Shown piece after piece: positions 40,574-48,690 of a stretch of DNA of 64,000 nucleotides; the first letter of the stretch is position 1; every line of letters starts with the position of its first letter. The stretch comes from Haematobacter massiliensis (GTDB taxonomy: Bacteria > Pseudomonadota > Alphaproteobacteria > Rhodobacterales > Rhodobacteraceae): assembly GCF_000740795.1 (NCBI RefSeq), contig NZ_JGYG01000005.1, positions 62,001-126,000 on the forward strand, written 5' to 3'. The notes under the pieces were generated by a model, which worked only from the letters and a program-made list of their open reading frames with translations, was not told the origin of the DNA and ran no database searches. Position numbers and translations under genes: made by a program.

Positions 40574-41763
40574 TGGATGTCTCCCGAAAGAAATGCCTCG
40601 GCGAGGGCGGCCCAAAGGGTGGCCCCCGGGAGCAGGATGGCGTCGTTGAAGCGGTATTCGGGGGAATGGAGGGGCGCGCCCTCACCATTTCCGAGAAAGA
40701 GGAAAGCGCCGGGCACTTCCTGAAGATACCACGCGAAATCCTCGCTCGCCGTGCGCGGCGCGAGGGTGGGCAGCACGGCCCCTTCACCCAGAGCGGCCAG
40801 CGCCGCCTCCCGGGCGATACGCAGTTCGGCGGCATGGTTGACCACCGCCGGAAAGCCCGGACGGTAGTCGATATAGGCGGTGGCCCCCAAAGCCTGCACT
40901 ACCCCGGTCAACAGGGCAGGAACACGGGCGGCCAGCACTTCCCTCGTACGGGCGGAGAAGGAGCGGAGCGTCAGCTTCATCTCCACGCTGTCGGGAATGA
41001 CGTTGGAGGCCGCGCCGCCGTGTATCGCACCGACCGTCACGACCGCCGCTTCCAGCGGATCGACATTACGGGCGACGACGGACTGGAGCGCGGTGATGGC
41101 ATGGGCGGCGGCCACGACAGGATCCACGGCCTCATGCGGAGCAGCACCGTGGCCGCCCTTGCCGCGTACGCGGAAATCCACCTGATCTATGCCAGCCATC
41201 GCCGGCCCTTCGATGAAGCCGAAACGGCCCTCCTCGACCCCCGGCCAATTGTGGAGACCGAAGATCGCGTCGACCGAAAAGCGGTCGAACAGCCCTTCGC
41301 CGATCAGCCGCCGGGCGCCCTGACCTATCTCCTCGGCAGGCTGGAAGATCAGATGCAATGTGCCGCGAAAGCGCCGCGTTTCCGCCAGATATCGTGCCGC
41401 AGCCAGCAGGATTGCCGTGTGACCGTCATGGCCGCAGGCGTGCATCACTCCCGGCACGGCGGAGGCGAAAGTTAGGCCTGTCGCCTCATGGATCGGCAGC
41501 GCGTCGATATCTGCGCGGATCGCCAGGCGCCGCCCCGCACCATTGCGCAGCGTACCGATCACCCCGGTCCCCGCGAGGGGCGTGACCTCATAGCCCCAGC
41601 CTTCCAGCAGTGCGGCGATCCGCGCCGAGGTCCGGCGCTCCTGAAAGGCCAGCTCGGGGTGATGATGCAGTTCCTGCCGAAGCGCGACGAACTCAGCGAT
41701 GCTTTCGGCAATTCTCTCCCGGACGCCGCCCTGGGGCGCCGCGATCCGTCCAGCAATGGTCAT
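40570..41763 (-). CDS. M20-family amidohydrolase (N-acyl-amino-acid deacylase)
   Basis: A 397-aa M20D/HipO-like metallopeptidase. The metal site residues are visible in MHACGHDGHTAIL, FQPAEEIGQGARRLI and the C-terminal ASEDFAWYLQEVPGAF. It should remove an acyl group from an N-acyl amino acid, here probably the N-acetyl group placed by the neighbouring GNAT enzyme. AGGAGAACG precedes the ATG at 41763. Confidence 0.87.
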   Translation of the reverse strand: MTIAGRIAAPQGGVRERIAESIAEFVALRQELHHHPELAFQERRTSARIAALLEGWGYEVTPLAGTGVIGTLRNGAGRRLAIRADIDALPIHEATGLTFASAVPGVMHACGHDGHTAILLAAARYLAETRRFRGTLHLIFQPAEEIGQGARRLIGEGLFDRFSVDAIFGLHNWPGVEEGRFGFIEGPAMAGIDQVDFRVRGKGGHGAAPHEAVDPVVAAAHAITALQSVVARNVDPLEAAVVTVGAIHGGAASNVIPDSVEMKLTLRSFSARTREVLAARVPALLTGVVQALGATAYIDYRPGFPAVVNHAAELRIAREAALAALGEGAVLPTLAPRTASEDFAWYLQEVPGAFLFLGNGEGAPLHSPEYRFNDAILLPGATLWAALAEAFLSGDIQ

Positions 41764-41772
41764 GACGTTCTC

Positions 41773-43107
41773 CTATACGGCTGCGGCCTGCGGGAGCGGC
41801 CCCGCCCGATAGCGGCTTTCCCGGAACGGCAGGCCGAGATGGTCCCGCAAGGTCTCCCCCGGAAGGTCGCGGTCGAACCGGCCCCGCGCCTCAAGCTCCG
41901 GGATCACGAGGTCGATGAAATCCTGCAACCCCTCCGCGATGACGGAAAAGCCGAGGATGAAACCGTCGCAGGCACCCGCATCGATCCAGCGGATGATTTC
42001 CCGCGCCACATCCGGACCGGTTCCGATGAAATTCGGACGCGGCGTTGCGGCGGCAAGGGCCGCTTCACGCAGCGTCTGACCCTTTTCGCGCGCCACACGT
42101 TTGATGCGGTCCGTCGTGGAGCGGAAGGAATTCCGGCCCAGCTCTCCCAGATCGGGGAAGGGTGCGTCAGGGTCATACTGGCTGAAATCGTGGTGATCGA
42201 AGTAGCGGCCCAGATAGGCGAGCGCTTCCTCCACCGTGATGAGATCGCGGATGGCACGGTATTTCGACTCCGCCTCCGCAGATGTCGTCCCGACAATCGG
42301 GGCGATGCCGGGAAACACTTTCACGGCGGAGCGAGCGCGTCCATGGGCCTGGGCGGCATCCTTGACGCGATTTGTGAAGGCGCGGGTTTCGTCAAGATCG
42401 GGGGAATGGGTGAAGACGGCATCGGCATACTTGCCCGCCAACCCGATCCCGGCATCCGACGAGCCTGCCTGAAAGATCACCGGCTGGCCCTGCTTCGACC
42501 GGGGCGCGTTGAGCGGCCCCGCCACCTGGAAGTAGCGCCCCTTGTGGTTCAGCGTATGCAGCTTTTCGGGGTCGAAGAACCGGCCCGTCTCCCGATCACG
42601 CAGTATCGCATCCTCGTCCCAGCTGTCCCAGAGACCCTGCGTGACCTCCAGGTATTCATCGGCGATCTCGTAGCGCAGCGCATGTTCGGGATGGGCGCGG
42701 GAATAATTCAGTGCGGAGCCTTCCAGAGGCGTCGTCACCACGTTCCAGCCGGCGCGCCCCCCGGACAACAGGTCCAGAGAGGCCAACTGCCGCGCCACGG
42801 TGAACGGGTCCGAATAGGAAGTGGACACCGTCCCGGCGAGACCGATCTTCTTCGTTTCCCGCGCGAGCGCCGAAAGCAGCGTCAACGGCTCGAAACGATT
42901 GAGAAAGTGCGGGATCGACTTTTCGTTGATATACAGCCCGTCCGCCACGAAGGCGAAGGCGATGCCCGCCGCCTCCGCCTTGCGCGCCGTCTGGGCGAGA
43001 AAGTCGAAGTTCACGCTGGCGTCCGCCGGACCGGAGGGGTGTTTCCAGGCGTTCATATGTCCGCCCGCGCCCTGAAGCATGATCCCGAGGGTGATGTCTG
43101 CGGCCAT
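41773..43107 (-). CDS. NtaA/SnaA/DszA-family flavin monooxygenase
   Basis: A 444-aa LLM monooxygenase with ITLGIMLQGAGGHMNAWKHP, SGGRAGWNVVTTP, NYSRAHPEHALRYEIADEYLEV and FDPEKLHTLNHKGRYFQVAGPLN, hallmarks of the nitrilotriacetate/dibenzothiophene-sulfone group. Relatives YtnJ and YxeK in Bacillus act on S-substituted N-acetylcysteines. It uses reduced flavin from a separate reductase, not encoded in this operon. The ATG at 43107 follows AGGAG. Confidence 0.87.
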   Translation of the reverse strand: MAADITLGIMLQGAGGHMNAWKHPSGPADASVNFDFLAQTARKAEAAGIAFAFVADGLYINEKSIPHFLNRFEPLTLLSALARETKKIGLAGTVSTSYSDPFTVARQLASLDLLSGGRAGWNVVTTPLEGSALNYSRAHPEHALRYEIADEYLEVTQGLWDSWDEDAILRDRETGRFFDPEKLHTLNHKGRYFQVAGPLNAPRSKQGQPVIFQAGSSDAGIGLAGKYADAVFTHSPDLDETRAFTNRVKDAAQAHGRARSAVKVFPGIAPIVGTTSAEAESKYRAIRDLITVEEALAYLGRYFDHHDFSQYDPDAPFPDLGELGRNSFRSTTDRIKRVAREKGQTLREAALAAATPRPNFIGTGPDVAREIIRWIDAGACDGFILGFSVIAEGLQDFIDLVIPELEARGRFDRDLPGETLRDHLGLPFRESRYRAGPLPQAAAV

Positions 43108-43121
43108 GTGCCTGCTCCTGT

Positions 43122-44093
43122 TCACGCGGCCCGACGCTGACGCGCCCGGGCAATGAGTTGGATGGAGCGGAGCCGTCGTGCGGCATCCGCTACCGGAATA
43201 TCGAGGATGAATTCCCGGACGCCATGAGCGCGTCGCAGGGAGGCCAGTTCCTCGTGAATATCCTCTCCCGTGCCTGCGACGATGCGCGGGCGACGTTCGC
43301 TGATGCTATAGTTCTGCACCCCTGACTCGACCGCATAGTCCTCTGCCGCGGCACGGGAGCCGAGGTTCACCGCCTGCCCGCCGGGCAGTTGCAGGCGATA
43401 GACATGCGGGTCCGCGACCGCCTCCTCAGCCTCGCCGCGCGAAGGGGCGGCAAAGGCAGTCACCGCGAGCATCGAAGCACCCTGCCCCCCTGCGTGAATC
43501 GCGATAGTCCTGCTCAGGCTGTCCGTATCGCCGTCGTGATGCCCGGCATGGACATAGCCCCAGCCAAGCTCCGCTGCCCTCCGCGCACTGTCGGGGCTCG
43601 CACCCAGCAGAAACAGCTCCAAACCCTGCCGGGGTGCGGGCCGGAGTTCAGCGCCGAGCGCGCGGCCCTTGAGCCAGCCATCCAGCTCCACCAGCTTGGT
43701 ATTGAAGTCCCGTGGTGTGACGCGCTCCGATTGCAGCGCCCGGGTGCTCTGCGGAAGGCCGCCCGGTGCCTTGCCGATCCCGATATCCACCCGCCCCGGC
43801 CCGAGATGGCTCAGCACCGAGGCGATCTCGGCCACCTTGTAGGGGCTGTAGTGCTGCAGAAGAATTCCCCCGGTGCCTATCCGAAGCGCCCGGGTCCGCG
43901 CCAGAAGATGGGCGACAACAAGCTCCGGTGCGGCACTGGCGAGCGCGTCAAACCCGTGATGCTCGGCCAGCCAGTAACGATGGTAACCCAGCTGGTCGGC
44001 AGCCTCTGCCAGCGCGATGGTCGCGGCCAGGGCATCCGTATCGGTCGCCGTGGCGACAGGGCTCTTGTCCAGTAGGCTCAGCAGATATGTCAT
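43122..44093 (-). CDS. LLM-class flavin monooxygenase (MsnO8/YtmO-like)
   Basis: A 323-aa luciferase-like protein: LSLLDKSPVATATDTDALAATI, LAEAADQLGYHRYWLAEHHG, RTRALRIGTGGILLQHYSPYKVAEIASVLSHLGPGRVDIGIGKAPGG. It is first in the sulfur operon, directly behind a palindromic operator candidate. YtmO in Bacillus occupies an equivalent operon. Substrate not determined. Confidence 0.83.
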   Translation of the reverse strand: MTYLLSLLDKSPVATATDTDALAATIALAEAADQLGYHRYWLAEHHGFDALASAAPELVVAHLLARTRALRIGTGGILLQHYSPYKVAEIASVLSHLGPGRVDIGIGKAPGGLPQSTRALQSERVTPRDFNTKLVELDGWLKGRALGAELRPAPRQGLELFLLGASPDSARRAAELGWGYVHAGHHDGDTDSLSRTIAIHAGGQGASMLAVTAFAAPSRGEAEEAVADPHVYRLQLPGGQAVNLGSRAAAEDYAVESGVQNYSISERRPRIVAGTGEDIHEELASLRRAHGVREFILDIPVADAARRLRSIQLIARARQRRAA

Positions 44094-44130
44094 CGTGGAT
44101 CACGGTCAGGAAGCGTTAAGTGACAATAGT

Positions 44131-44147
44131 CTACAGAGTTACTGTAG
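44131..44147. promoter_or_regulatory. candidate operator CTACAG-N5-CTGTAG of the sulfur operon
   Basis: A perfect 6-bp inverted repeat with 5-bp spacer lies 38-54 bp upstream of the first start codon of the operon, overlapping where a promoter would be. No regulator gene is adjacent. A sulfur-responsive LysR (CysB/Cbl-like) or Rrf2 factor is possible. Confidence 0.45.
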
Positions 44148-44673
44148 TAAATCGGAGGAGGCTTCTGAACTTTGAGCCGAAAAGGGGTGAAACTTCCCCG
44201 AATGGCCAAGGATCAAACAGAAACATTCCCTTCAGCGTGATCTGGGGGATGGAAGATAGAAATTTAATTGTTTGTTTTCATTATATTATATTTCAGACCT
44301 TCCCGCCTGCGGCTGCCCCCCGCAGGCCTGATCCCCGCAAGAGTCCCACCCCCGCTTCGCCAGACGATCGGCAGCCGGGGCTGACGTTAACCGATGCTGG
44401 CCTGAGCCATCCGCCTCGATCGCAGCGGTCATTCATCGTGTGCAAGAAAGCAGCCGCTTCACGAATGCTGGTCTCCATTGCGCTTTCGGCGTCTCTGCCG
44501 ATGATCCAAGCCGGGCCAAGGCGCAAAGTGCATGGCAAGAAGCCATACCGTATCGCCAGGCTGGAAGCCGGAAGCGGCGCTCTCCTGCGCGATGCATCGC
44601 TTATCCGGCCGTCCGGAATCCGGGACTGCCCCTGCGCTCTGCTTGAAGATCGACGCAGAATCGGGACTGCCAA
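44148..44673. other. gene-poor stretch with an AT-rich island
   Basis: Bases about 44255-44297 are strikingly AT-rich for this DNA. They are followed by a 7-bp stem (44306-44312 with 44320-44326). Open frames on both strands here have no family features. Confidence 0.4.
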
Positions 44674-44903
44674 CGACAGCACGTATTCTTCGTTCACCTT
44701 GCTGCAGAAGGTGGCGGCGCTCTCTGGGATCATCCCCCTCATCGCCTCAACGTTGTGGCTTTGCCGGCGGAGACGAAGCGGATCGCGTCGCCGGGTTCGG
44801 CGCGGACGAAGGCAGGCTCGAAGACCATGGCGCCGGTCCCCCTTTTCGGCGGCATGCGGTGCGGTACGGCCAGCAGGCAGATCAGGGTCGGCATCAGGCG
44901 CAT
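44674..44903 (-). pseudogene. pseudoazurin pseudogene, frameshifted and truncated
   Basis: From an ATG at 44903 behind GGAGGA the frame reads MRLMPTLICLLAV, then KRGTGAMVFEPAFVRAEPGD and AIRFVSAGKA. It then shifts by one base in a short A-run (near 44760) to SHNVEAMRGMIPESAATF and SKVNEEYVLSL. This is the pseudoazurin pattern, including the first copper His (HNVE). The signal peptide is shortened, and the C-terminal part with the Cys, His and Met copper ligands is missing. Pseudoazurin carries electrons to nitrite and N2O reductases. Confidence 0.8.
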
Positions 44904-45044
44904 GGGGCTCCTCCGTTTCGATGTCCCGGTTGCGGCGCGGGGGGCCGGGCGCGCAACTGGACCTTGATGCCGAGCTTGGGGAACCGCAGACCCATTTCGG
45001 CGCAGGACGGGCCGACCTCCGCCCATCGCCAAGCCCTTCCATCA

Positions 45045-45395
45045 CCCGACTGACGCACGACGGCTTGCAGTGCGGCGGGGTCGATGTGCTTTTAGTTGAT
45101 CTCAAGCCCCTGCCCCTGCCGCAGCCCGTGTCTGCACGAATCGGTCGGCGGTGATGATCCGTGTGGGGCGAGCGCCGAAACGGGCATGCAGCCGGCCTGC
45201 CGCCTCTCCCCCCGTCATGCCGTCGCCAAGCTGCTGGTCGATGAGATAGAGGATAAGGACGATCTCCTCCATCAGTTCCACCGCCGCCTCGCCGCTCGCC
45301 ACCTCCCGCACATTGACGCCGCGGCGCATCAGGAGCAGCGCGATGGCGCGGCGCAGACCGTCATCATCTTGGGGATCCTGCCCTGAGAGTCGGCA
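45045..45395 (-). pseudogene. response-regulator receiver domain fragment
   Basis: A receiver domain is readable: DDDGLRRAIALLLMRRGVNV, VREVASGEAAVELMEEI, LYLIDQQLGDGMTGGEAAGR (phospho-acceptor Asp), RLHARFGARPTRIITADR, then after a frameshift and an in-frame stop a tail resembling KHIDPAALQAVVRQSGDG. No start codon or upstream kinase domain remains. It probably derives from a hybrid sensor kinase or a stand-alone regulator. Confidence 0.7.
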
Positions 45396-45619
45396 TCCAT
45401 CTAAGCGAGCCAGCGTTTTCGATGAGAGCATCGTTGACGCGTTGGCAAACCTCGCAGGTCCGCCAAGTGGCAGAGCAAGAGATGGAAACCACCTCCTGTG
45501 GGCCGACAGGATGGTCCGGAGTTGTCCTCCGATTGCCACGGTCGTTGACGGGTTCCTTGACGATCTGTCAGAGGGCTTGGCGCTGCCAAACCCTCTCCTT
45601 GTCCGGCTGACGCCGCGGC
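45396..45619. other. short gap, no gene recognised
   Basis: Open frames exist on both strands but none matches a family; this is probably decayed DNA continuing from the receiver-domain fragment. Confidence 0.4.
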
Positions 45620-46669
45620 TTAACCTTTCCTCAGGTTGAGAAAGAAACGCACCATCTCGGCGCTTGCATCGGGTCCTTTGGGGTCGCTGTAGGAGCCGCC
45701 GGGCTTTCCGCCTGACCACGCATGGCCAAGACCTTCTATGGTCCACTGCTCCAGAAGCGCCGCTCCGTCGCTTGTCGTCGTGGTCTCCCGGACGAAGCCA
45801 CGGCCATTTGTCTGTCCTGAAACCCTGTCCAGAAGCGTCTGCTTCGGCCCAGCGGTGATGACATCCGCCGCGATCCGATCTGCATTCGCGCGGTGGACAG
45901 TTTGATCCGCGCTACCTTGGAAGATAATCGTGGGTGTCGGGTGCGGGTCGCTTGTCCGCATGGTGTCGCCCGCCTTGCCAGCCATGGCTGCAAAGGCCGA
46001 GGGCACATCCTTTGCACTGCCGAACGGCAGTCCCGAATGCGCACCGACGGCGGCAAAGACATCGTGATATGTCTGACCGAGGATCACCGCCATCGCCGCC
46101 CCTGCCGACAATCCGGCGACGAAGGTCTGTGCCGGTGGGATGCCATGGTCTTTTGACATCTCGACGGCGAGACCGGCGAGGATCGCCGGTTCGCCCCTGC
46201 CGCGGCGTTGATCGCCGGGGCTGAACCAGTTCCAGCATGACTGCGCGTTGTCGCCCCGCGACTGCTGCGGATAAACGATGATGAGCCGATGCCGCTCGGC
46301 AATCGCGTTCATCCCGGTGCCTGCCGCAAAATCGGCGCTGTTCTGTGTGCAGCCATGGAGCATCATGATCATCCCCGCAGCACCATTCCCGGCGCTGGCG
46401 GGAACATATTTCAGGTAGTCGCGCCCCCCTGCATCGCAGACGAAATGCCCACTGTCGAAGCGCGCGCCCGGCACCAGCGGCTCTGTCGGAACGGGGCCCG
46501 GTTTTCCGGCCAGGCCGGACAGCGCGGACAGCGGGTTTGCTGGCGCGGGGCCGATGCCCCCTGCGGAAAGACCGTGCTGCGCGAGGGTGCGGCGCACAAG
46601 ATCGCTGGGATTGCCGGAGCGTGCGTCGGCAATTGCCTGACGCAGCGCGCCGAGGTCGAGTGATTTCAT
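45620..46669 (-). CDS. PHB-depolymerase-family esterase
   Basis: A 349-aa alpha/beta hydrolase of the PHB depolymerase/LpqC group. The oxyanion segment is MIMMLHGCTQNSADF, the lipase box is AGLSAGAAMAV, the Asp is in IIFQGSADQTVH and the His in IEGLGHAWSGGKPGG. QSCWNWFSPGDQRRGRGEP is typical of the group. No signal peptide is seen, so an intracellular polyester or feruloyl-type ester is the likely substrate. It lies 24 bp after the CopG gene in the same operon. Confidence 0.85.
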   Translation of the reverse strand: MKSLDLGALRQAIADARSGNPSDLVRRTLAQHGLSAGGIGPAPANPLSALSGLAGKPGPVPTEPLVPGARFDSGHFVCDAGGRDYLKYVPASAGNGAAGMIMMLHGCTQNSADFAAGTGMNAIAERHRLIIVYPQQSRGDNAQSCWNWFSPGDQRRGRGEPAILAGLAVEMSKDHGIPPAQTFVAGLSAGAAMAVILGQTYHDVFAAVGAHSGLPFGSAKDVPSAFAAMAGKAGDTMRTSDPHPTPTIIFQGSADQTVHRANADRIAADVITAGPKQTLLDRVSGQTNGRGFVRETTTTSDGAALLEQWTIEGLGHAWSGGKPGGSYSDPKGPDASAEMVRFFLNLRKG

Positions 46670-46693
46670 GCTGCAATTCCTTGCTTCAGGAGA

Positions 46694-47104
46694 CTAGTGG
46701 ATACGATCGCCAAGTATCTTTCGGATGTCATCGCCGGCTTGCAACGCGCCAAGCACGGTAATCGAGGCGATGGTTGCGGAAGCGAGTTCGGGCGTGACGT
46801 CAGGCGCAATGCGTGCGAGGCCGACCACGGAGACATGCAGCCGCTCCCCCTTGTCTCGCAGCCCCTCAAGCTCCGCGCGGGTGATCGTGCGCAGGCCGAG
46901 GTCCATGGTGTTACGCTCGAGCGACCGGGTCAGCACCTCTTCATGGGTCGCGATCTGATTGCGGATCGCGGTGCGAATGAAGTCGCTGCGATTGGAATAG
47001 AACCCCTCCTGCACCAGAAGGTCGATACGCCCCAGATCGACGAAACCCAGGTTCAGAGTGATCTTCTCGCTATCTGGGGTCTTGAGAGGTGCGGGTGCTG
47101 CCAT
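46694..47104 (-). CDS. CopG-family ribbon-helix-helix regulator
   Basis: A 136-aa protein with the ribbon-helix-helix at residues about 12-52: EKITLNLGFVDLGRIDLLVQ, then EGFYSNRSDFIRTAIRNQI. A second half of about 80 residues probably serves oligomerisation or sensing. The start is the ATG at 47104 behind GAGAG; the frame runs 34 codons further through the 11-bp repeats but that part is not protein-like. It likely controls itself and the esterase gene. Confidence 0.8.
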   Translation of the reverse strand: MAAPAPLKTPDSEKITLNLGFVDLGRIDLLVQEGFYSNRSDFIRTAIRNQIATHEEVLTRSLERNTMDLGLRTITRAELEGLRDKGERLHVSVVGLARIAPDVTPELASATIASITVLGALQAGDDIRKILGDRIH

Positions 47105-47121
47105 GACTGCTCTCACTGCTT

Positions 47122-47152
47122 TATGGATGGTATATGGATGGTATATGGATGG
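47122..47152. repeat. 11-bp direct repeats upstream of copG, candidate operator
   Basis: TATGGATGGTA occurs twice perfectly, followed by a 9-bp partial third copy, 18-48 bp upstream of the CopG start. An 11-bp period places each copy on the same DNA face, matching side-by-side binding of ribbon-helix-helix dimers. Confidence 0.6.
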
Positions 47153-47297
47153 CTTCAAGAGGTGTAAGGGCGGTATATCGAGGGCCGATGATCGCAGATC
47201 TGTCATACGCCCGCGGTGAGAAGGGGGTATCTATCTTCGTGCAAAGGTCTAGGTTGGAAGAACCGTCGATTTAGGCGGCGTTCTAAGGAGCAGGCCA

Positions 47298-47426
47298 ATG
47301 GCCAAGGGCATGGACAAGCGAAAACGCGATGAGAAGAAACCGAAGGCGGTCAAGCCGAAGGTGATTGCTGCCGCACCCAGCACCAAGGATAAGGTTGCAA
47401 AATCCATCGCTGAGAAAACCAAATGA
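47298..47426 (+). CDS. small basic hypothetical protein (42 aa)
   Basis: An ATG behind AAGGAG (8 bp spacing) opens a 42-residue, Lys-rich, Ala/Pro-containing frame beginning MAKGMDKRKRDEKKPKAVKP and ending in TGA at 47424-47426. Similar short Lys-rich proteins starting MAKGMD occur in proteobacteria as far as I recall; their function is unknown. It is divergent from the copG operon. Confidence 0.6.
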   Translation: MAKGMDKRKRDEKKPKAVKPKVIAAAPSTKDKVAKSIAEKTK

Positions 47427-48690
47427 AGCATCATACGAGCGCATTGCCAAGATGCCATGACGCTCGTTGAGCCCAACTGCAGGTTTGGGCGCCGCGTGAC
47501 GAACCACTCGGCAGATGCGGCTGCGCGCTGCAGATGGTTGCGAACATGATTATGCCGTCTGCCTGAAAAGACCCCAGGTCCAAAGGCTTCTCGACGGCAT
47601 ATTCCCTGTACTTGCTCGGATATGCAGACTGGCTGTCGCCAGAAAAACTTACGCATCCGGATCTCATAAGCTGACGACGCCCAGGGCATGAACTACCCAA
47701 TGCTGAGGCGTGGTGACGGTGGGAATCGTCTGCCCATTTCGTCTGTTCGCCATCGCCCGGCCGCAACCGAATTTCGGCCGAACCAGTAAAGCTAGTTCCA
47801 TGGGCGACTTAGCGGCTGGACGCAGGTTGCAGCAAACTCCGGTTCATCACGGCAAGAACGATGCGATCACACGGCTCGTTGGATCATCGACAAGATCGCG
47901 CTCTCTGAAACAAGGCGACACGGGGAGATCATGGACATGGTCGACCCGAAAAATCGCACTGAGAGGCCACCCCAAGACCCGCGACGCGGCACGTACAACT
48001 CTCCATAAATCATGTGCTGGCAACAGTGGCCGCAGAGGATGAGGGAAAAGCCTGCGCGCAGGTGGCGTGCAGGCTTCCGGCGGACACCCAGTGTTCTTTC
48101 GTGAAGGTGTGGCGCAGTCAGGCGCCGACAGCCCGCCATGCGAACGGCGGTTGCGAGCGTCACGCTCGCGGTGGGAAGCAAAGGCGATCCTAGTATCGAC
48201 GCCTCACCAACGTCCGCACCGGATATCGGAGGGCAATTCCCCTGCCTGTGAGGCCAGCCCGACCATCGCTTTTTTGGGGTTGCCGATCGCGTCCTCCCTC
48301 GCGGCAAGGCGCTATGCCATGCAGCCAACGAGGGGGCAGGTAACGTGCAAAATGCCGCGGCCTGAATTAATGCGCCGCCTTCCGCAACGTAACCTGTCCA
48401 GCCGCTCTTGCGCTGGACCCTAGCGCGCCCCAGATCACTGGCGTGAGCAGAAACCTGCTCCCAGTTTTTCCCAGGACTCATCCTCCTCCCCGAGTCCAGG
48501 AAAAGCGCGGCGACCCTCTCCTCCCTCCCTGGGGTCGCCGCCACCTTCCCTCCCAACACGATCTGCAGGACCGGGCCGTTGCCAAAGGACGGCACGGAAA
48601 TCTCATCTGCGACATGGAATATTCATCTCACCGTTACAGAACGTCGACGAAACTCCGCCACTGCTCGCGCCGATCAACCACGGAGTTCTC
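47427..48690. other. 1.26-kb gene-poor gap
   Basis: The longest frame (about 240 codons, minus strand) has no family features and unusual composition, and plus-strand frames are short and broken. The stretch may contain decayed genes. The last 90 bp should hold the promoter of the secreted phytase-like gene. Confidence 0.45.

Noticed and set aside
44120-45154. 344-codon plus-strand frame
   Set aside because: It runs antisense to the readable pseudoazurin and receiver-domain remnants and shows no features of its own.
47867-48595. 242-codon minus-strand frame
   Set aside because: No family resemblance, no convincing start signal and odd composition; treated as non-coding or decayed.
48600-48690. 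Pho box upstream of the phytase-like gene
   Set aside because: No pair of CTGTCAT-like half-sites with proper spacing could be found.
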